Source of the DNA: Solen grandis
Lineage: Eukaryota; Mollusca; Bivalvia; Adapedonta; Solenidae
Direction of reading: 5' to 3'
Length of the DNA stretch: 64,000 nt
Assembly: GCA_021229015.1 (NCBI GenBank)
Contig: CM037792.1
Coordinates: 1,906,070 to 1,970,069, forward strand
In this document: positions 11,501 through 24,496 of the stretch, one piece after another
How positions within the stretch are numbered: position 1 is the first letter of the stretch
How the letters are laid out: every line of letters starts with the position of its first letter
Position numbers and translations under genes: made by a program
Notes under the pieces: generated by a model
Database searches by the model: none
What the model was told of the DNA's origin: nothing
What the model saw: the letters and a program-made list of their open reading frames with translations, nothing else

Positions 11501-13024
11501 AAATTTATCTTCACTTCATTTTTTTTCTCCATGAAATTTCTAATAACCATTGTCAAATTTATGCATAAATGGTTTAACATTAATCATCGATGGAAAATAC
11601 GTCAATATATGAATACTGTCAAACCTGATGTCTTGAATGGCCAGTATAAGAAACAGAAGAATATGACCACTGCGCCAGGATGGTTGCTAAATGTTATTAA
11701 ATATATAATAGACTGTCAGTATAGGAATCTTCAAGATGGTCTTTAACCTCAGGTTGGCTGCTAAGCACAAGTGGCAGCTGCACTGCTTTTACTTTTAATA
11801 ATTACAGTACTGAAGTTCTTCCTTAATGTGAAAGTTTACCTGTGTTGGCTATAGGTAGACAGAAACTATCTTACTGCAAGTGGTTAGAATGTCAATTGAG
11901 GAGTTCAGATAGTATTTATAGAAGCATGGTGTGCAGTCTTTCTTATGAATCAGGCACCTGTTGACCTGTAATTGTGTCATTTAACTGCAGCCAGGCATGC
12001 ACCTCATAAAATAGCAGAAAGAGTGAAAATAAAGCAGAAAGAGCTAATACTGACAGAAAGTAGGGTATGGAAAGGAATAGAGTGTAAGGACAGGAAAGAA
12101 ATATTTAAGAGAATGCAATAAAGTCTTACATAAGTTAAGATCTGATGTAAATGTTTTATAGACCTCAGGAAGAGTGCTGGAGTTTCTTTTGGTATTTACA
12201 TTCCTGATGCCGTGAATAAGCAATCAGAGAAGTCTTTTGACTAAGTTTATTACCCCAGGAATAAATCTAATTGAAGGAAACCAGGAAGATAAGTGCCGTC
12301 TTTCTTAACCTAATTAAGTCATGTACAATATAGTCAGTGTCTACCACAAACAAAATGAGGTGGGAGGGTACTCTTGGATTGTCTCTGATTATTGCCATGT
12401 TGTTCAGTGCATTGTTCAGATGCAAGGTACCAAATTAGGGAAATCTGGTTTGCATGGTTTGCAGTTAAACTCTTCCAAATGAACACTGTGAAAGTATTTT
12501 ACAGTTTGGTGTTGAATAATTACAGATGATTGAACTGGAGGATCCTTCAGAGAATACAAAGGCAATGTTGCTGTTTCTTTTTGTTTTACTTGTACAAAAA
12601 CTATCTTACATTGGAATTGATCTTGTATTATAGATAAAAAGGTGTAATATATTATAAGAAATTACGATAATGGTGTTCATAATTAAATCCCTTCTTTAAT
12701 AAGATGTTCTGTTTCATTTCAAAATTTGACATAATGTAGGTGAAAGGTTGACAAAAAAATGCCTGACAGAAAAGGGGAGCCATTTTGGACACACAATAGA
12801 TGTTCTATCATCTCTGTCAGGCTTTTTAAAAAGAAAAGTTGTAAAACTAACTGTCATACTAGTATAACAGGCATTATTTCCTATATGTTAGGCTAAAAGT
12901 TCTAAAGGCAAACAGTCATTCATGAAAAAAAAAAAAACAGAACTTAAGAATAATGTTTTTTCTAAAATGCTCAAGATATTTTCAAACAGAAATATTTCTT
13001 TTACATTTTTTTTTTCATTTGCAG
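5554..13024 (+). other. Probable protocadherin intron
   Basis: This runs from the GTAAGT donor at 5554 to a strong acceptor at 13024 (a long T-rich tract then TTTGCAG). No long coding exon was recognised inside. One candidate alternative exon is at about 9973-10046 (see findings). The stretch contains reverse-oriented tRNA-like SINE heads at 8266-8345 and 8500-8590, another tRNA-like stretch near 10245-10325, and an E-box palindrome at 6639. The rest appears unstructured. Confidence 0.45.
8266..8590 (-). mobile_element. Two tRNA-derived SINE heads in tandem
   Basis: Read on the minus strand, 8345-8266 and 8590-8500 each contain an A-box-like TGGTAGAGCATC and a B-box-like GAGTTCGATTCC or GAGTTCAATTCC at tRNA-like spacing, each preceded by AGCTAGCTTTTGTGGC. 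They are about 240 bp apart and clearly related. They lack a clean acceptor stem and are called SINE-derived, not functional tRNA genes. Confidence 0.6.
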
Positions 13025-13063
13025 GTTCCAAATAAAATCAACACAATGCTAAAATCACTTTAA
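13025..13063 (+). CDS. Candidate last coding exon of the protocadherin gene
   Basis: Immediately after a strong acceptor (poly-T tract, TTTGCAG ending 13024), the phase-0 frame that would continue from Glu922 reads 12 codons (VPNKINTMLKSL) and a TAA at 13061-13063. Spliced to 2788-5553 it would give a 934-residue protein. The splice site and phase fit are seen directly. That it is used is inference, because short terminal exons cannot be proven from sequence alone. Confidence 0.4.
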   Translation, partial: VPNKINTMLKSL

Positions 13064-13767
13064 AGTAAAATATAGCCACACAGGTCTAAAAAGAGACCTA
13101 CATTTTTCAACTTAATTGTTTCATAAATACAAACCGAAAGTCTGTCAAAGGCAGAACTCTACAGGCACTGACACAGCCCACTTGCTCACTGGAAATTAGT
13201 CTGATTAGAAGCAGAGAGATTGGTCGCGTCTCCCAGTGGAGAGATTCCGTAACAGTTGGGGAAATTAAAAACCTTGTAGTTTTGAAAATCAAACTGTCAT
13301 CACGGTAAGATTCATTATGAAGTCGGATGCTGCGGCTGCGCTCTACTCTGCTGAAATCGAGATGTATAAACAATGCGTTATGTATGTCATTTCCAGATGC
13401 AGAAATGGGGATTTTTTGTAATCAGGAACTTTTAAAAAAATCTTTAAAATAATAGACACTTTAATTACATCCAAGTGTGGTGTGATTTGTATTGGATTTT
13501 AGGATTTCAAGAGAACCTATCCCACTTGTGGTTTTTGTCTTGTGTATCTTGTTAATTTCATGTTTTAATTCCCCTGTCACTGGAAGCCGGAGTTATTGAC
13601 CCTGTTACAAATAGGATACAGTATTGAGTACCTTATATATCTCATGGGATATTTTCATTGCTTCATCTGATTTAGAATAAATGCTGTACATGCCTATTTT
13701 TCATGTTTCAACTCAATGTGTAATAAATAGGAAAATAAAAATAAATGAACATTTAAGTCCAAGTCCA

Positions 13768-14013
13768 TTAACCCTTTCTCTCATAGAGGAAACCATGAAA
13801 AGACCTATGCGAACAACATAAAACCAGATCAGCCTGCGAGTAACTCGCAGGCTGATCAGGTTTTATGCTGTTTGCTGCTCCTCAGTGCATGGTCTGGAAA
13901 TGAGGACTTTATAATTAAATTTGGTAAGGTTTAACTGTGGTTTTCTGCAGATCAGGCTTTATGTGATACCTATTGAGTGCGTCAAAATGAGTCTATATGA
14001 GGGAAAGGGTTAA
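13768..14013 (+). mobile_element. piggyBac-type MITE, copy 2
   Basis: Same element as at 1063-1304, 246 bp with TTAA at both ends. The internal palindrome is perfect here: a 15-bp arm GATCAGCCTGCGAGT, one base, then its exact reverse complement. It differs from the other copies by a few substitutions and a small insertion near the CTCCTCAGTG segment. Confidence 0.85.
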
Positions 14014-14240
14014 AGTAGAACTAAGTCTCCCTGTCTATCCTGGAAGTTGTCTTTAGTTGCATATTTTTCTGATTTGGTATTGGGAAAAGGTCAAAATATA
14101 AGATAAATGACTATTAAGGTTTGTAATGATAGTCTTTCATGCAAGTTAGACAATGCCTTTGCTTCAGGTACTTTGTTATTAGTGAGAGGTTTATGCTAAG
14201 TTACAGATTTGAAAAAAACAAAAATTGTGGAAGAGTAGCT

Positions 14241-14482
14241 TTAACCCTTTTCCTCATAAAGGAAACCATGAAAAGACCTATGCGAACAACATAAAACCAG
14301 ATCAGCCTGCGAGTAACTCACAGGCTGATCAGGTTTTATGCTGTTCGCTGCTCCTCAGTGGTCTGGAAATGAGGACTTTATAATTAAATTTGGTAAGGTT
14401 TAACTGTGGTTTTCTGCAGATCAGGCTTTATGTGGTACCTATTGAGTGCATCAAAATGAATCTATATGAGGGAAAGGGTTAA
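14241..14482 (+). mobile_element. piggyBac-type MITE, copy 3
   Basis: A third copy, 242 bp, TTAA at both ends, same orientation as copy 2 and separated from it by 227 bp. The palindrome carries one mismatch (CTCACAGG instead of CTCGCAGG). Non-autonomous; no coding capacity. Confidence 0.85.
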
Positions 14483-17401
14483 ACTCGACATAGAAATAAA
14501 AAAGAAAGATGATGGTTATAGAGTGGTTTGATAAAAGTGAATCCTGATAAAGCAGCAATCCCATTCGATTGTCAGGAACACCAGGCCTCTCTGTGAGGGA
14601 ACACCCTGCATCACGGTCAATTAGAGGCACACCTGCTGTGTTGATTACCTGGGACCTGGGATTACCCAGAGGATAATGTCAGTGAGATCAAAACTAGAAA
14701 TTGCTAGGACTTATCATTATTTCAGGTCCTGATGCTGCTGTCCTTTTCACTCAATTAACTTTTCTGTGTTATCTGTTATTCTAGTTTGATTGCTAAATAT
14801 ATATAGAAGGGTGGTGTGGTCCAGGTTTATGTAGAGCCGGTGATAAGGGGCCTGAAGGTTGAAGGTTCAGTTCTTGCTGAGGTTGAATTCCTGAATGCCG
14901 TACTTGATTCTTGCACAGTTATAAAGAACTTGGGTAAAAATTGTTAGATATTGTTTCTATGTTAGTTATTACTGAAAAAGTAATTTTATGTGCCAGAATT
15001 TTTTGTTCTTTAGTTTAATTGTCGGGTTAGAAACAGTTTTAAAAAATGTACTCCTGGGAAAGAGGCTAGTGTTTTACAAGAAAGAAAAATACAAAAAAAG
15101 TTAACTTTATACAATTTTTATTCTAGATGCTATTGAATGTAACCTGGAATTATAAAAAAGTATATTTTATCATACAATTTCAATAAATATAAAAATCAAC
15201 AGCAATGCAAATGTAGTCAAAAGATAAAAGTGTGTATGTATTATACTCTTCACTGTATCATAAGAGATACACGTTGAAATTTGCAAATCTAAAATTTAAT
15301 GCAGAGAAAAACACACACAAATAATTGCAGTTTGAAATTTCTTCAGCTGGTTTAATCTCATTGTCAGCGCAATTCCAATGTGTGCATTATCCACCGGTAC
15401 ATAAGCGATGCATATAAATCACATTGTATTCCAGCGATATAATGGATAGCATCAGGAGTGTATATCATGTATGATAATTTGCATACTGTTTTCTCTCTGA
15501 TTTCTGCTGAGCTTTTAAGATTCAAGTGTTGTTCTCTTAATTTGTCAAGACTTTGATGTTGTTATTGCGTGCACATCAAATGAATTACTCTCCCAGATGA
15601 ACCATATAGACATTTACATTGTTCACAAGAGAGATTCTGCCTGAAATAATCCGTAATCTTTTGTTTGTACACCCTCGACTTGAAACAAAGCTCCCTCTCT
15701 ATCAGTTTATTAGACACAGTAAACACTTTTTTCCCACATTTCAGTACAATGAACAGAATTACAGAAGAATTTGTAATTAGAATGTAACAAGGATTCTGTT
15801 AACATACAGGGTGAATAAACTTCATTTATTTGAAAATATATGAGTTTTCTCCTGAAAGTAGATAATTATGCAAAGTTTCTGCAACCAGTTATTTCTTAAA
15901 CAAAGATTCCCAGCCATCTTATATGTGTCAAACGAGCCTGGTTATATGACAAGCTTTTTTCTGACAAGTTTGAGGGAAAGTTTCTGGAATCAATTTTATC
16001 TTTAGCATAATGTCCAAGTATTATAAAGCCTTATTATACGAGTCAAACAAGACTGGTTATATGACCATTTTTTCTTACAAGTTTTATCAAAGGACCCTAT
16101 GGAGCTTGACATTATGTGTGGTCTTGAAATGACAAGCAAGCCAATAACAGAATGGTTTAAAATGGCTCTTGAAAAAGATAAACATGTTATGTAAAAGTAA
16201 ATAAATAAATTGGCTGCAACTATAGAGGAATTGTTACAGTTTATTGGAGAGTGTGTCAGTAAATTCAACCGAAGTGTGTATGAGAGGGTCTCATCAAACA
16301 TGGTGTGAGAGACCCAGTCATGTTTATCGCGCTAATTGACACAGCCATCATAAATTGGAATAGCCTAATGGGCCCCTAATGAGTTTGTATTTGTCACTTG
16401 AAGGACAAAGTGTGGCGGACTATTTTGGCACTATTTCACAGGTTGGCTGGCGGGTCCATAGTACACCACCATGGCTGCGGACAGTAGGACAGTAATTGTG
16501 CGTAATTATCGGTTAAACACCCGTCAATCAATATAGGCTAGCGCTGCAGCTCCCTAATTAAGGCACTGATACAAAGATTTGGTCTCCTGTTTGTAAATAC
16601 TTAACTCTTTTGTGGCAACAGTTTCACAAACAGTGTCAAAAACGGCAAGCTTGGATTGACGGCCACTTCACAGCCTGAGAAATTACCGTGTTTTGTTTGC
16701 ACTTGGCACGTGGCTATGTGCCTCCAAATGGTTTTTGGACCATTATTATATTGGCCAAACAGTTTATCAAAGTGTGAAAGGCTAATGTTCGATAGCACTG
16801 TTGAAGGGATAATGGTCAGAAAATGACATAGTGTCCAGTGTAAACTGTTGACTGATCAGATCGTGGTTCTAGGTATTGACCATTAGGTCTGATACAGTAT
16901 CTCATACTAATAAAGGAAAATAAAATGATCAGCTACCATTTCCCGCTATGTCAATATTGTAGAGGCAATAAGAATGATTTTAAGTTGACAAGTCTGCTCA
17001 CTGTAAGATTCCTTTAGGGTTTGTTTTTGGTTCTGTTCATGAAGTTGTTGTCATTGCCATCACATTTGTTAATTTCCACTATATATCATAATACTGTATA
17101 TGGTATTGTGTAATATAGTATGTTTATGACCAACAAATGGGTTTGAGTTCATCAATATCCCGGCCCTGTTCCAGCTCATGTGCCACAGACATTCATTAGA
17201 ATGATAGTGAGCGTAGATGATCATGTCCCAGAATAGAACTGCATGGAACCTTGGGCTGTGAAGATATCCGATAGATTGCTTGCTATGTACATGGTCAGAT
17301 AATGTAGGTTCTGAAGAGGAAGGCTGGCACTGGTAAATACAGTGTAAAATTATGGGAAATTGGGACATGATGGTACACACACCATTTGTCAACCTTATAT
17401 A
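14483..17401. other. Non-coding stretch without recognised genes
   Basis: No exon with supporting splice sites and protein similarity was seen. The segment about 16320-16580 is less AT-rich than its surroundings and holds several TAATTR-type homeodomain cores; it may be a conserved non-coding element. The open frames on either strand are short. Confidence 0.4.
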
Positions 17402-18685
17402 CATACAATATACTGTTAGACTTTATATAGTATACAGTATACCATGTTAGGCCTTATATACATGCAGTATACGGTGTTAGGCCTTATATACATGCAGTAT
17501 CCCGTGTTAGGCCTTATATACATGCAGTATACCATGTTAGGCCTTATATACATGCAGTATACCGTGTTAGGCCTTATACACATGCAGTATACCGTGTTAG
17601 GCCTTATATACATGCAGTATACCATGTTAGGCCTTATATACATGCAGTATACCATGTAAGGCCTTATATACATGCAGTATACCGTGTAAGGCCTTATATA
17701 CATGCAGTATACCGTGTAAGGCCTTATATACATGCAGTATACCATGTAAGGCCTTATATACATGCAGTATACCGTGTAAGGCCTTATATACATGCAGTAT
17801 ACCGTGTAAGGCCTTATATACATGCAGTATACCGTGTAAGGCCTTATATACATGCAGTATACCGTGTTAGGCCTTATATACATGCAGTATACCATGTAAG
17901 GCCTTATATACATGCAGTATACCGTGTAAGGCCTTATATACATGCAGTATACCATGTAAGGCCTTATATACATGCAGTATACCGTGTAAGGCCTTATATA
18001 CATGCAGTATACCATGTAAGGCCTTATATACATGCAGTATACCATGTAAGGCCTTATATACATGCAGTATACCGTGTTAGGCCTTATATACATGCAGTAT
18101 ACCGTGTAAGGCCTTATATACATGCAGTATACCATGTAAGGCCTTATATACATGCAGTATACCATGTAAGGCCTTATATACATGCAGTATACCATGTAAG
18201 GCCTTATATACATGCAGTATACCGTGTTAGGCCTTATATACATGCAGTATACCATGTAAGGCCTTATATACATGCAGTATACCATGTAAGGCCTTATATA
18301 CATGCAGTATACCATGTAAGGCCTTATATACATGCAGTATACCATGTAAGGCCTTATATACATGCAGTATACCATGTAAGGCCTTATATACATGCAGTAT
18401 ACCATGTAAGGCCTTATATACATGCAGTATACCATGTTAGGCCTTATATACATGCAGTATACCATGTTAGGCCTTATATACATGCAGTATACCGTGTTAG
18501 GCCTTATATACATGCAGTATACCATGTTAGGCCTTATATACATGCAGTATACCGTGTTAGGCCTTATATACATGCAGTATACCATGTTAGGCCTTATATA
18601 CATGCAGTATACCATGTTAGGCCTTATATACATGCAGTATACCATGTTAGGCCTTATATACATGCAGTATACCGTGTTAGGCCTT
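17402..18685. repeat. 30-bp minisatellite, about 42 units
   Basis: A near-perfect tandem array with unit CATGCAGTATACC[A/G]TGT[T/A]AG followed by GGCCTTATATA-like sequence, length exactly 30 bp. Each unit contains the palindromes GTATAC and AGGCCT and a TATATA run. Because 30 is a multiple of three and one minus-strand frame has no stop, a 415-codon frame with a ten-residue repeat (MYIRPxxVYC) appears; it is a by-product of the array. Units with TTAG sit at both ends and units with TAAG fill the centre. Confidence 0.97.
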
Positions 18686-18699
18686 TATATGCAATATAC

Positions 18700-20124
18700 A
18701 ATGCAGGCTGATCTGGTTTTATTTTGACACCTTAGGTCTGTTTTCCTTAGGAATCTTATGTGGTAATGAAGTAAATCAATGTGTAGAAATTGCATCTTAC
18801 TGTAAAGGCTTACTGTGGGTACAAGTATCTTTAAGATTTCTGTGCTAAATAATTTATTCATAGGATTCTTATTTTGTACCTTTCTGATTCTTAGCAAAAT
18901 TACCTTTTCTTTTAATTTTTGTAGAGAATCTTAAAGGGTAAAGTCAGTGATTGAACTTACTGAACTGGTCTCAATTTCTCCCAGGGGGAAAAAACAGTTC
19001 CTGCTTTGTATCTCGTATCGCATGTCTGTGTTAATTATTTAAGTCTTAACAGTAATTCTTATTTAAATTAGTCATCCTCATTTTATGAGGTTTTGTCTTC
19101 AGCTTTTTTGTAAGTGATGAATTAACGAATTCCGTCACTGGAGGGGAAAGCCAGTGAAGGACATTTAGATAGAGAGATAGGTTGTATCGTGCCATCATAT
19201 GTCTGCGCAATGCCCATGGGTGGACTAGAGGTCCCCATTTGTCGTTAATATTTATAACTAAACATAGCCTGTATGCAAATATGGAGATGTAAGAAAGTGA
19301 TATGCACGCAACACGCATACTTAGGGTAAGCTGTAGGTTGACAAGGGAGGCTGGAGGGGAAGTCAAACAACAGGAAGTGGAGGATGCTTTCTTTTTTACC
19401 TCCCTGGGAAAAGAGTTTATATAATGAGGTCTATCTGGAAGATTTAACAAGTATTTAGGGAGATTGTTTCACTTGGTTAATGGGATAAGTCGATTATGCA
19501 GAAGGTCTCACACTGTTAATGATGCATACCAGATTGTATTTGTGATCACACCGCTGGCTGTGATAATTGGTAGTGGTCTCACACAGCTACTGTTTATTTA
19601 TAACCCGACTGTTCTCAGGCAATATCGGGAGGATGCTGGCAAAACATTGTAAGTCTCTGATTGGTTAATGTCATTAATTTCGCTTCTTATAACATTGTGT
19701 CTGTTGACTTTTCATTGTAAGGGATGTTTATTTGTATGAAACAGATAATTGAATCGGAGGTTATAAATGTATGTCTTTAGAAAATCTAGCACTTGCATAG
19801 TTCTGTAAAAAAATATTTGTAATGAAATAAATATCAACTCAAAAAAGCTTCAACTAGAAAATTTATTTTAAAGCCTAATATTTGTGTCCTTCAAATTTAA
19901 GCTCCTATTGATCACACAAAAATCACAAGCTGTTTATTTTTTTTTAAGGCTATGTTATACAGAGCTGATAAGGAAAATTACCTTAATATTATAAAATTTA
20001 ATCTAAGTTAAAAAAAATTTTTTTAAAAAACCAAATTTAATAATAAAACAATTTAAGTACATGTATTTCATTGTATAACTATATTTATTGACTCACAGTG
20101 CCATAAAGGAGAGAAGGTGTGTGT

Positions 20125-20164
<40 letters not shown>

Positions 20165-23100
20165 TAGGTTGGTATGATATTGATGACAATATGTTATTCT
20201 TTGAAATAGCTGTCAAATCATCTAACATTGAGACTGCGCCCTTACCGGACTTCTTCAAATCCTTGTTCAAATACTTGAATCTCTCATGACAATTTCTGGG
20301 AAGGATCAGGACTTGAGAAGGTCAGTAGAGAATCTGACTGCAGCTAGCTTTGAATCTACAACCCTCAGATCCAGGATCAGGAATTCCTATACTCAGTCAG
20401 CAGACCATGACTCTTGGAGACTTCATCTAACCCACTGTTACACCTATTAACACAGACCGATAGTGACAACACACAGACATGCTTGGCTAGTGAACTCTTT
20501 AAAGACATGGGATGATGCATCTCTCAAATCTAATGACACCCATCCTTGTCTCCCAGCACTGATAGCACACACAAGACAATGATTATCTTGTACAAATGTA
20601 TATATACTAAACAACATCCTTTATTATTGGACTTTCGGAATGGCTCTTTGGCATGAAATACTACCACACCATCATGTCCTGGAGTCAGAAAGCAATTTAT
20701 ACCAGCAGTAAATCCTTGGGTATATGTGTCACATCACAGATAGATGTAACAAATAGAGTGCCTGATCACTGCCATTGGCACATCAGTCTATTGATTGTTC
20801 ACCAGATTCATCCTTTGATGGTGGTCACAGTTAAAGGCCCATGCTGTTGTTTCTAGGGATTTGGGCTTTTTATTTGTTGCGCTTGTCACTCTGTAATACA
20901 TGAATGGATCTTCGTGTGCGGTAACTAGAATTTTTACTGCTTATAAATGCAATTACTTAAGTTTGATGATTATATATTATTTCTATGAGATGGTTTCATA
21001 GGTCTTTTGGGGAAATGCAGACCCTGGTAGAGGTCAGCTGTCACCTTAGAGTGATCAGTTTCGGAGGATTTTAGTGCCAATATAGACATTGAATTGTTAA
21101 ATACCGGTATCATTCAGGGACCAGGCATTATGTTGGGTCACTGTACTGATATTAAGCTTTTTTTGGGTCAGATAAGTACAACTCATTCTTTGTTTCTATG
21201 ATGTTTCATTTGACACAGTAAATGTTTTCTTTTTTACCCTATTTTCCTCCTAGCAATGTGATACATTTTCACCAGATATTGAGCAATCAATAAGCTTTTC
21301 AATAAGATTGTTTCTTCCACCTTTCATCACTGATGTTTGCATCGTTATCTATGTGTCCGTAATCTGATTTTCATTTAGTAATGGGTTACATTATTGTGCG
21401 ACTCTGTCTTCCCACTACATTGTGACACTATAGGAGACATTTAATGACTGGCAAGTAAGATTGTATATATACACACTATACAGCTGACATTATGCCAACT
21501 GAAAAGTTATCATGTCTGACAGGCTTTTTAACTTTTGAGATTCCGGTTTTCTGCCTCTTATATGCTGATACCATTTCAGGCATCAGGGAACATAAAATAT
21601 CTTCACTCTATTCTGCCATCTTTTCATTTTGTTTGTTCCCCATATGAATTCTGTAGACTTCAAAATCAGTCACATTTGAGAAACTCAAATAGAATTTTAT
21701 GTCTTCCATTTAACTGACTTGAAGCTAAGAAATATGGACCATTTACAAAAATTTTAAGATCTTTTAAGAATAAATATATTGAAAAACAAACACTTTGTCA
21801 CTGTCAGCAAATAGCTTTGTCTTGACTAAGCTAATAACAGCCTGCAAGTCCTAACTTATTGCTCGGAGCAATACACACATATTTCTTATTTATACATTAC
21901 TTTGTTGTTGTTTTGTATCATCATTATTTTTTTATATCTTCTGGGATGGTGAGATCTTTTGACCTGCCTGAAATAATATTGATCTGCCAATAAGTTTGAT
22001 CTGCCTGAAAATAAGAATTGTTCTGTTTGTTTAATTGTTTCAGTTAGGATTCTTAATTGACTTTCAGCAAGCAGACCATTTATTGTCATGATGTCTAGAA
22101 GTGGTTTATTGAAACTTGATGTTAAGTAAATTTTTTAAAAAAACCCGTAGACAACATATGGGTGAGATTCCTTCTCCACAGACTGTCCCTGACAGATCAG
22201 GGTAGGTCATCGCGCCCTGTCCACATCCCAATACTTCCCATCATGCCTCATCACCCAGATTAAGGGCCCGGGTTTGATGAACCTCACGCATTCCTGGCTT
22301 GAAACACATCTCTATACTTTCTTATCAGCCCCCTTGGCTTGTCTCCTGACCCTGCTCTTTATTAGGGAATTAATTATAATCCTGCAATAGTTGATAACAT
22401 GGGTGTGAAATTCGCACAGAACCGGCTGGTAATAGATGTGACAGGTGCTCTGCTGACGGGATTGGAGGGACATGTATTAAAAGAAAATAAATTTGTATTA
22501 TTGAAAAAGCAATAAAGGCTTGCACAGTCTGTGGAGTTGTCATAATTGAAGAGATAACGGACAAAATGACAAACTCTTGTGACAGATTGCATGGAGATGC
22601 GTCTCCAATTGGACTAAATATTTGACAACATTTTGATAGATTTCTGTAAATGAAGGCTGAACAGCGACTTATGTTATTGCATGGATAGAGAGATAAGCTG
22701 GTTTTTGTTTGAAATGTTTAAGTTATAGGTGATAGCTAGAGGAATGTATGACATGGGACATGGAGATGAAAGTCTTGCATAAAAAAATAACTGGAGATAC
22801 ATACTGTTGATTACCAATGAAAGAGAAATAGTTTTATACCCAATATAACAACTGTTCTTGACTTGAAGGACAGCGTACATAATTTTTGGTTGTTATGCAA
22901 ACTGTCTACTTTTTATAAGAAAAAAATTCACATCAACATGATCTGGTCGTAAATGGTCCTATCACATGTGAAGCTCACATTTTTACCACACTGTGAATAT
23001 CTTTGTCGTAACTTAAGACAGTGGCCTTTAATTATTCAATTGCACCATTTCCGACCTTCTTATTTGCGGACTCTAACAATCTAGTCTGCGGTATTCCACA

Positions 23101-23580
23101 TTTATCTGACGCGGCAATGATCATTACGTGGCTATAGTATGTTCATGGCACTGAACACGATGGCATTTTCCAGTGAATTCTACTCCCATGTCTCTTGAAC
23201 TGATAAAACATGTGGAAAACTGGAATGATATCTCTTCTCTCACAAAACACAGTCTCCCTGGTAAAGACTTTTGATTATTTTTAACCAAAACCAAGATTCA
23301 TGGCATGATAATGGACCAGAATGATTGGATATTCTGGATAAAGAATGTCACATATGGTCTGATATTAACAGATGAATGGACAACATGAATATCTCATGTC
23401 ATCAAATCAAAGAAATGCAAGACTTAGTATTTTATCACAATTAACAAAAGTATTCCTGTTTCCTGGTTTATTCTCTTATTTTGTATATGAGTTTACAGAA
23501 TGTGACTTTGGCACCTCTATTGCAGAATTCAAGAGTAGCAAATAAGCTGTAATCAAATATTGGAATGTTTCTTAATCAGT
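18700..23580. other. Non-coding stretch without recognised genes
   Basis: No convincing exon was identified. It contains a (GA)n microsatellite at 20126-20159. A small frame at 19464-19652 ends on a GTAAGT donor-like site but matches no family I recognise. The region could be 3' flank or further intron of the protocadherin gene. Confidence 0.4.
20126..20159. repeat. (GA)n microsatellite
   Basis: An uninterrupted GA dinucleotide run of about 34 bp. Confidence 0.95.
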
Positions 23581-23590
23581 ACTCTTCTGT

Positions 23591-24199
23591 ACTAATTTAA
23601 GGGTATTCTGTGGCCAAGTGGTAACTTAAATCTATCACATATTTATCACTAATTTAAGGGGATTCTGTGGCCAAGTGGTTACTTAAATCTATCACATATT
23701 TATCACTAATTTAAGGGTATTCTGTGGCCAAGTGGTTACTTAAATCTATCACATATTTATCACTAATTTAAGGGGATTCTGTGGCCAAGTGGTTACTTAA
23801 ATCTATCACATATTTATCACTAATTTAAGGGGATTCTGTGGCCAAGTGGTTACTTAAATCTATCACATATTTATCACTAATTTAAGGGTATTCTGTGGCC
23901 AAGTGGTTACTTAAATCTATCACATATTTATCACTAATTTAGGGGATTCTGTGGCCAAGTGGTTACTTAAATCTATCATATTTATCACTAATTTAAGGGT
24001 ATTCTGTGGCCAAGTGGTTACTTAAATCTATCACATATTTATCACTAATTTAAGGGGATTCTGTGGCCAAGTGGTTACTTAAATCTATCACATATTTATC
24101 ACTAATTTAAGGGGATTCTGTGGCCAAGTGGTTACTTAAATCTATCACATATTTATCACTAATTTAAGGGTATTCTGTGGCCAAGTGGTTACTTAAATC
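23591..24199. repeat. 57-bp minisatellite truncated by the assembly gap
   Basis: About 10.7 tandem copies of a 57-bp unit containing TTCTGTGGCCAAGTGGTTAC. Copies are nearly identical; variation is mostly GGGTATTC versus GGGGATTC, plus one copy with small deletions near 23940-23980. The array is cut in mid-unit by the N run, so its true length is unknown. Confidence 0.97.
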
Positions 24200-24299
24200 N
24201 NNNNNNNNNNNNNNNNNNNNNNNNNNNNNNNNNNNNNNNNNNNNNNNNNNNNNNNNNNNNNNNNNNNNNNNNNNNNNNNNNNNNNNNNNNNNNNNNNNN
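24200..24299. other. Assembly gap of 100 N
   Basis: Exactly 100 undetermined bases, a conventional scaffold-gap size. It follows directly after the 57-bp minisatellite, which probably caused the break. Distance and even adjacency of the two sides are not established by the sequence. Confidence 0.99.
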
Positions 24300-24465
24300 T
24301 AGAATTAATTTATAAATTTACATGTAACACAAATATTTGTAATAAAGTCTGGTACAGAGATGAACCTTGCTTTCTACAAATGGGTATCCCTCCATTGGCT
24401 CCAATACCGGCAACTTCATGTGTCCGCCCCTGGATCACAGCAAGTCAATTTGTACCTACGCGTTT

Positions 24466-24496
24466 AATCATCATCATCATCATCATCATCATCATT
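24466..24496. repeat. (ATC)n microsatellite
   Basis: About ten ATC trinucleotides in a row. Confidence 0.9.

Noticed and set aside
13107..13373. 88-codon minus-strand frame
   Set aside because: Antisense to the presumed protocadherin 3' UTR; no recognisable domain.
17416..18663. 415-codon minus-strand frame with a ten-residue repeat (MYIRPxxVYC)
   Set aside because: It exists only because the 30-bp minisatellite unit is a multiple of three without stops in that frame. Other frames are also open in parts, and variation does not respect codons.
17402..18685. CRISPR-like array
   Set aside because: The 30-bp units are contiguous with no unique spacers, and the DNA is eukaryotic.
19046..19450. 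134-codon minus-strand frame
   Set aside because: No domain, no splice context and ordinary low-complexity composition; compatible with chance.
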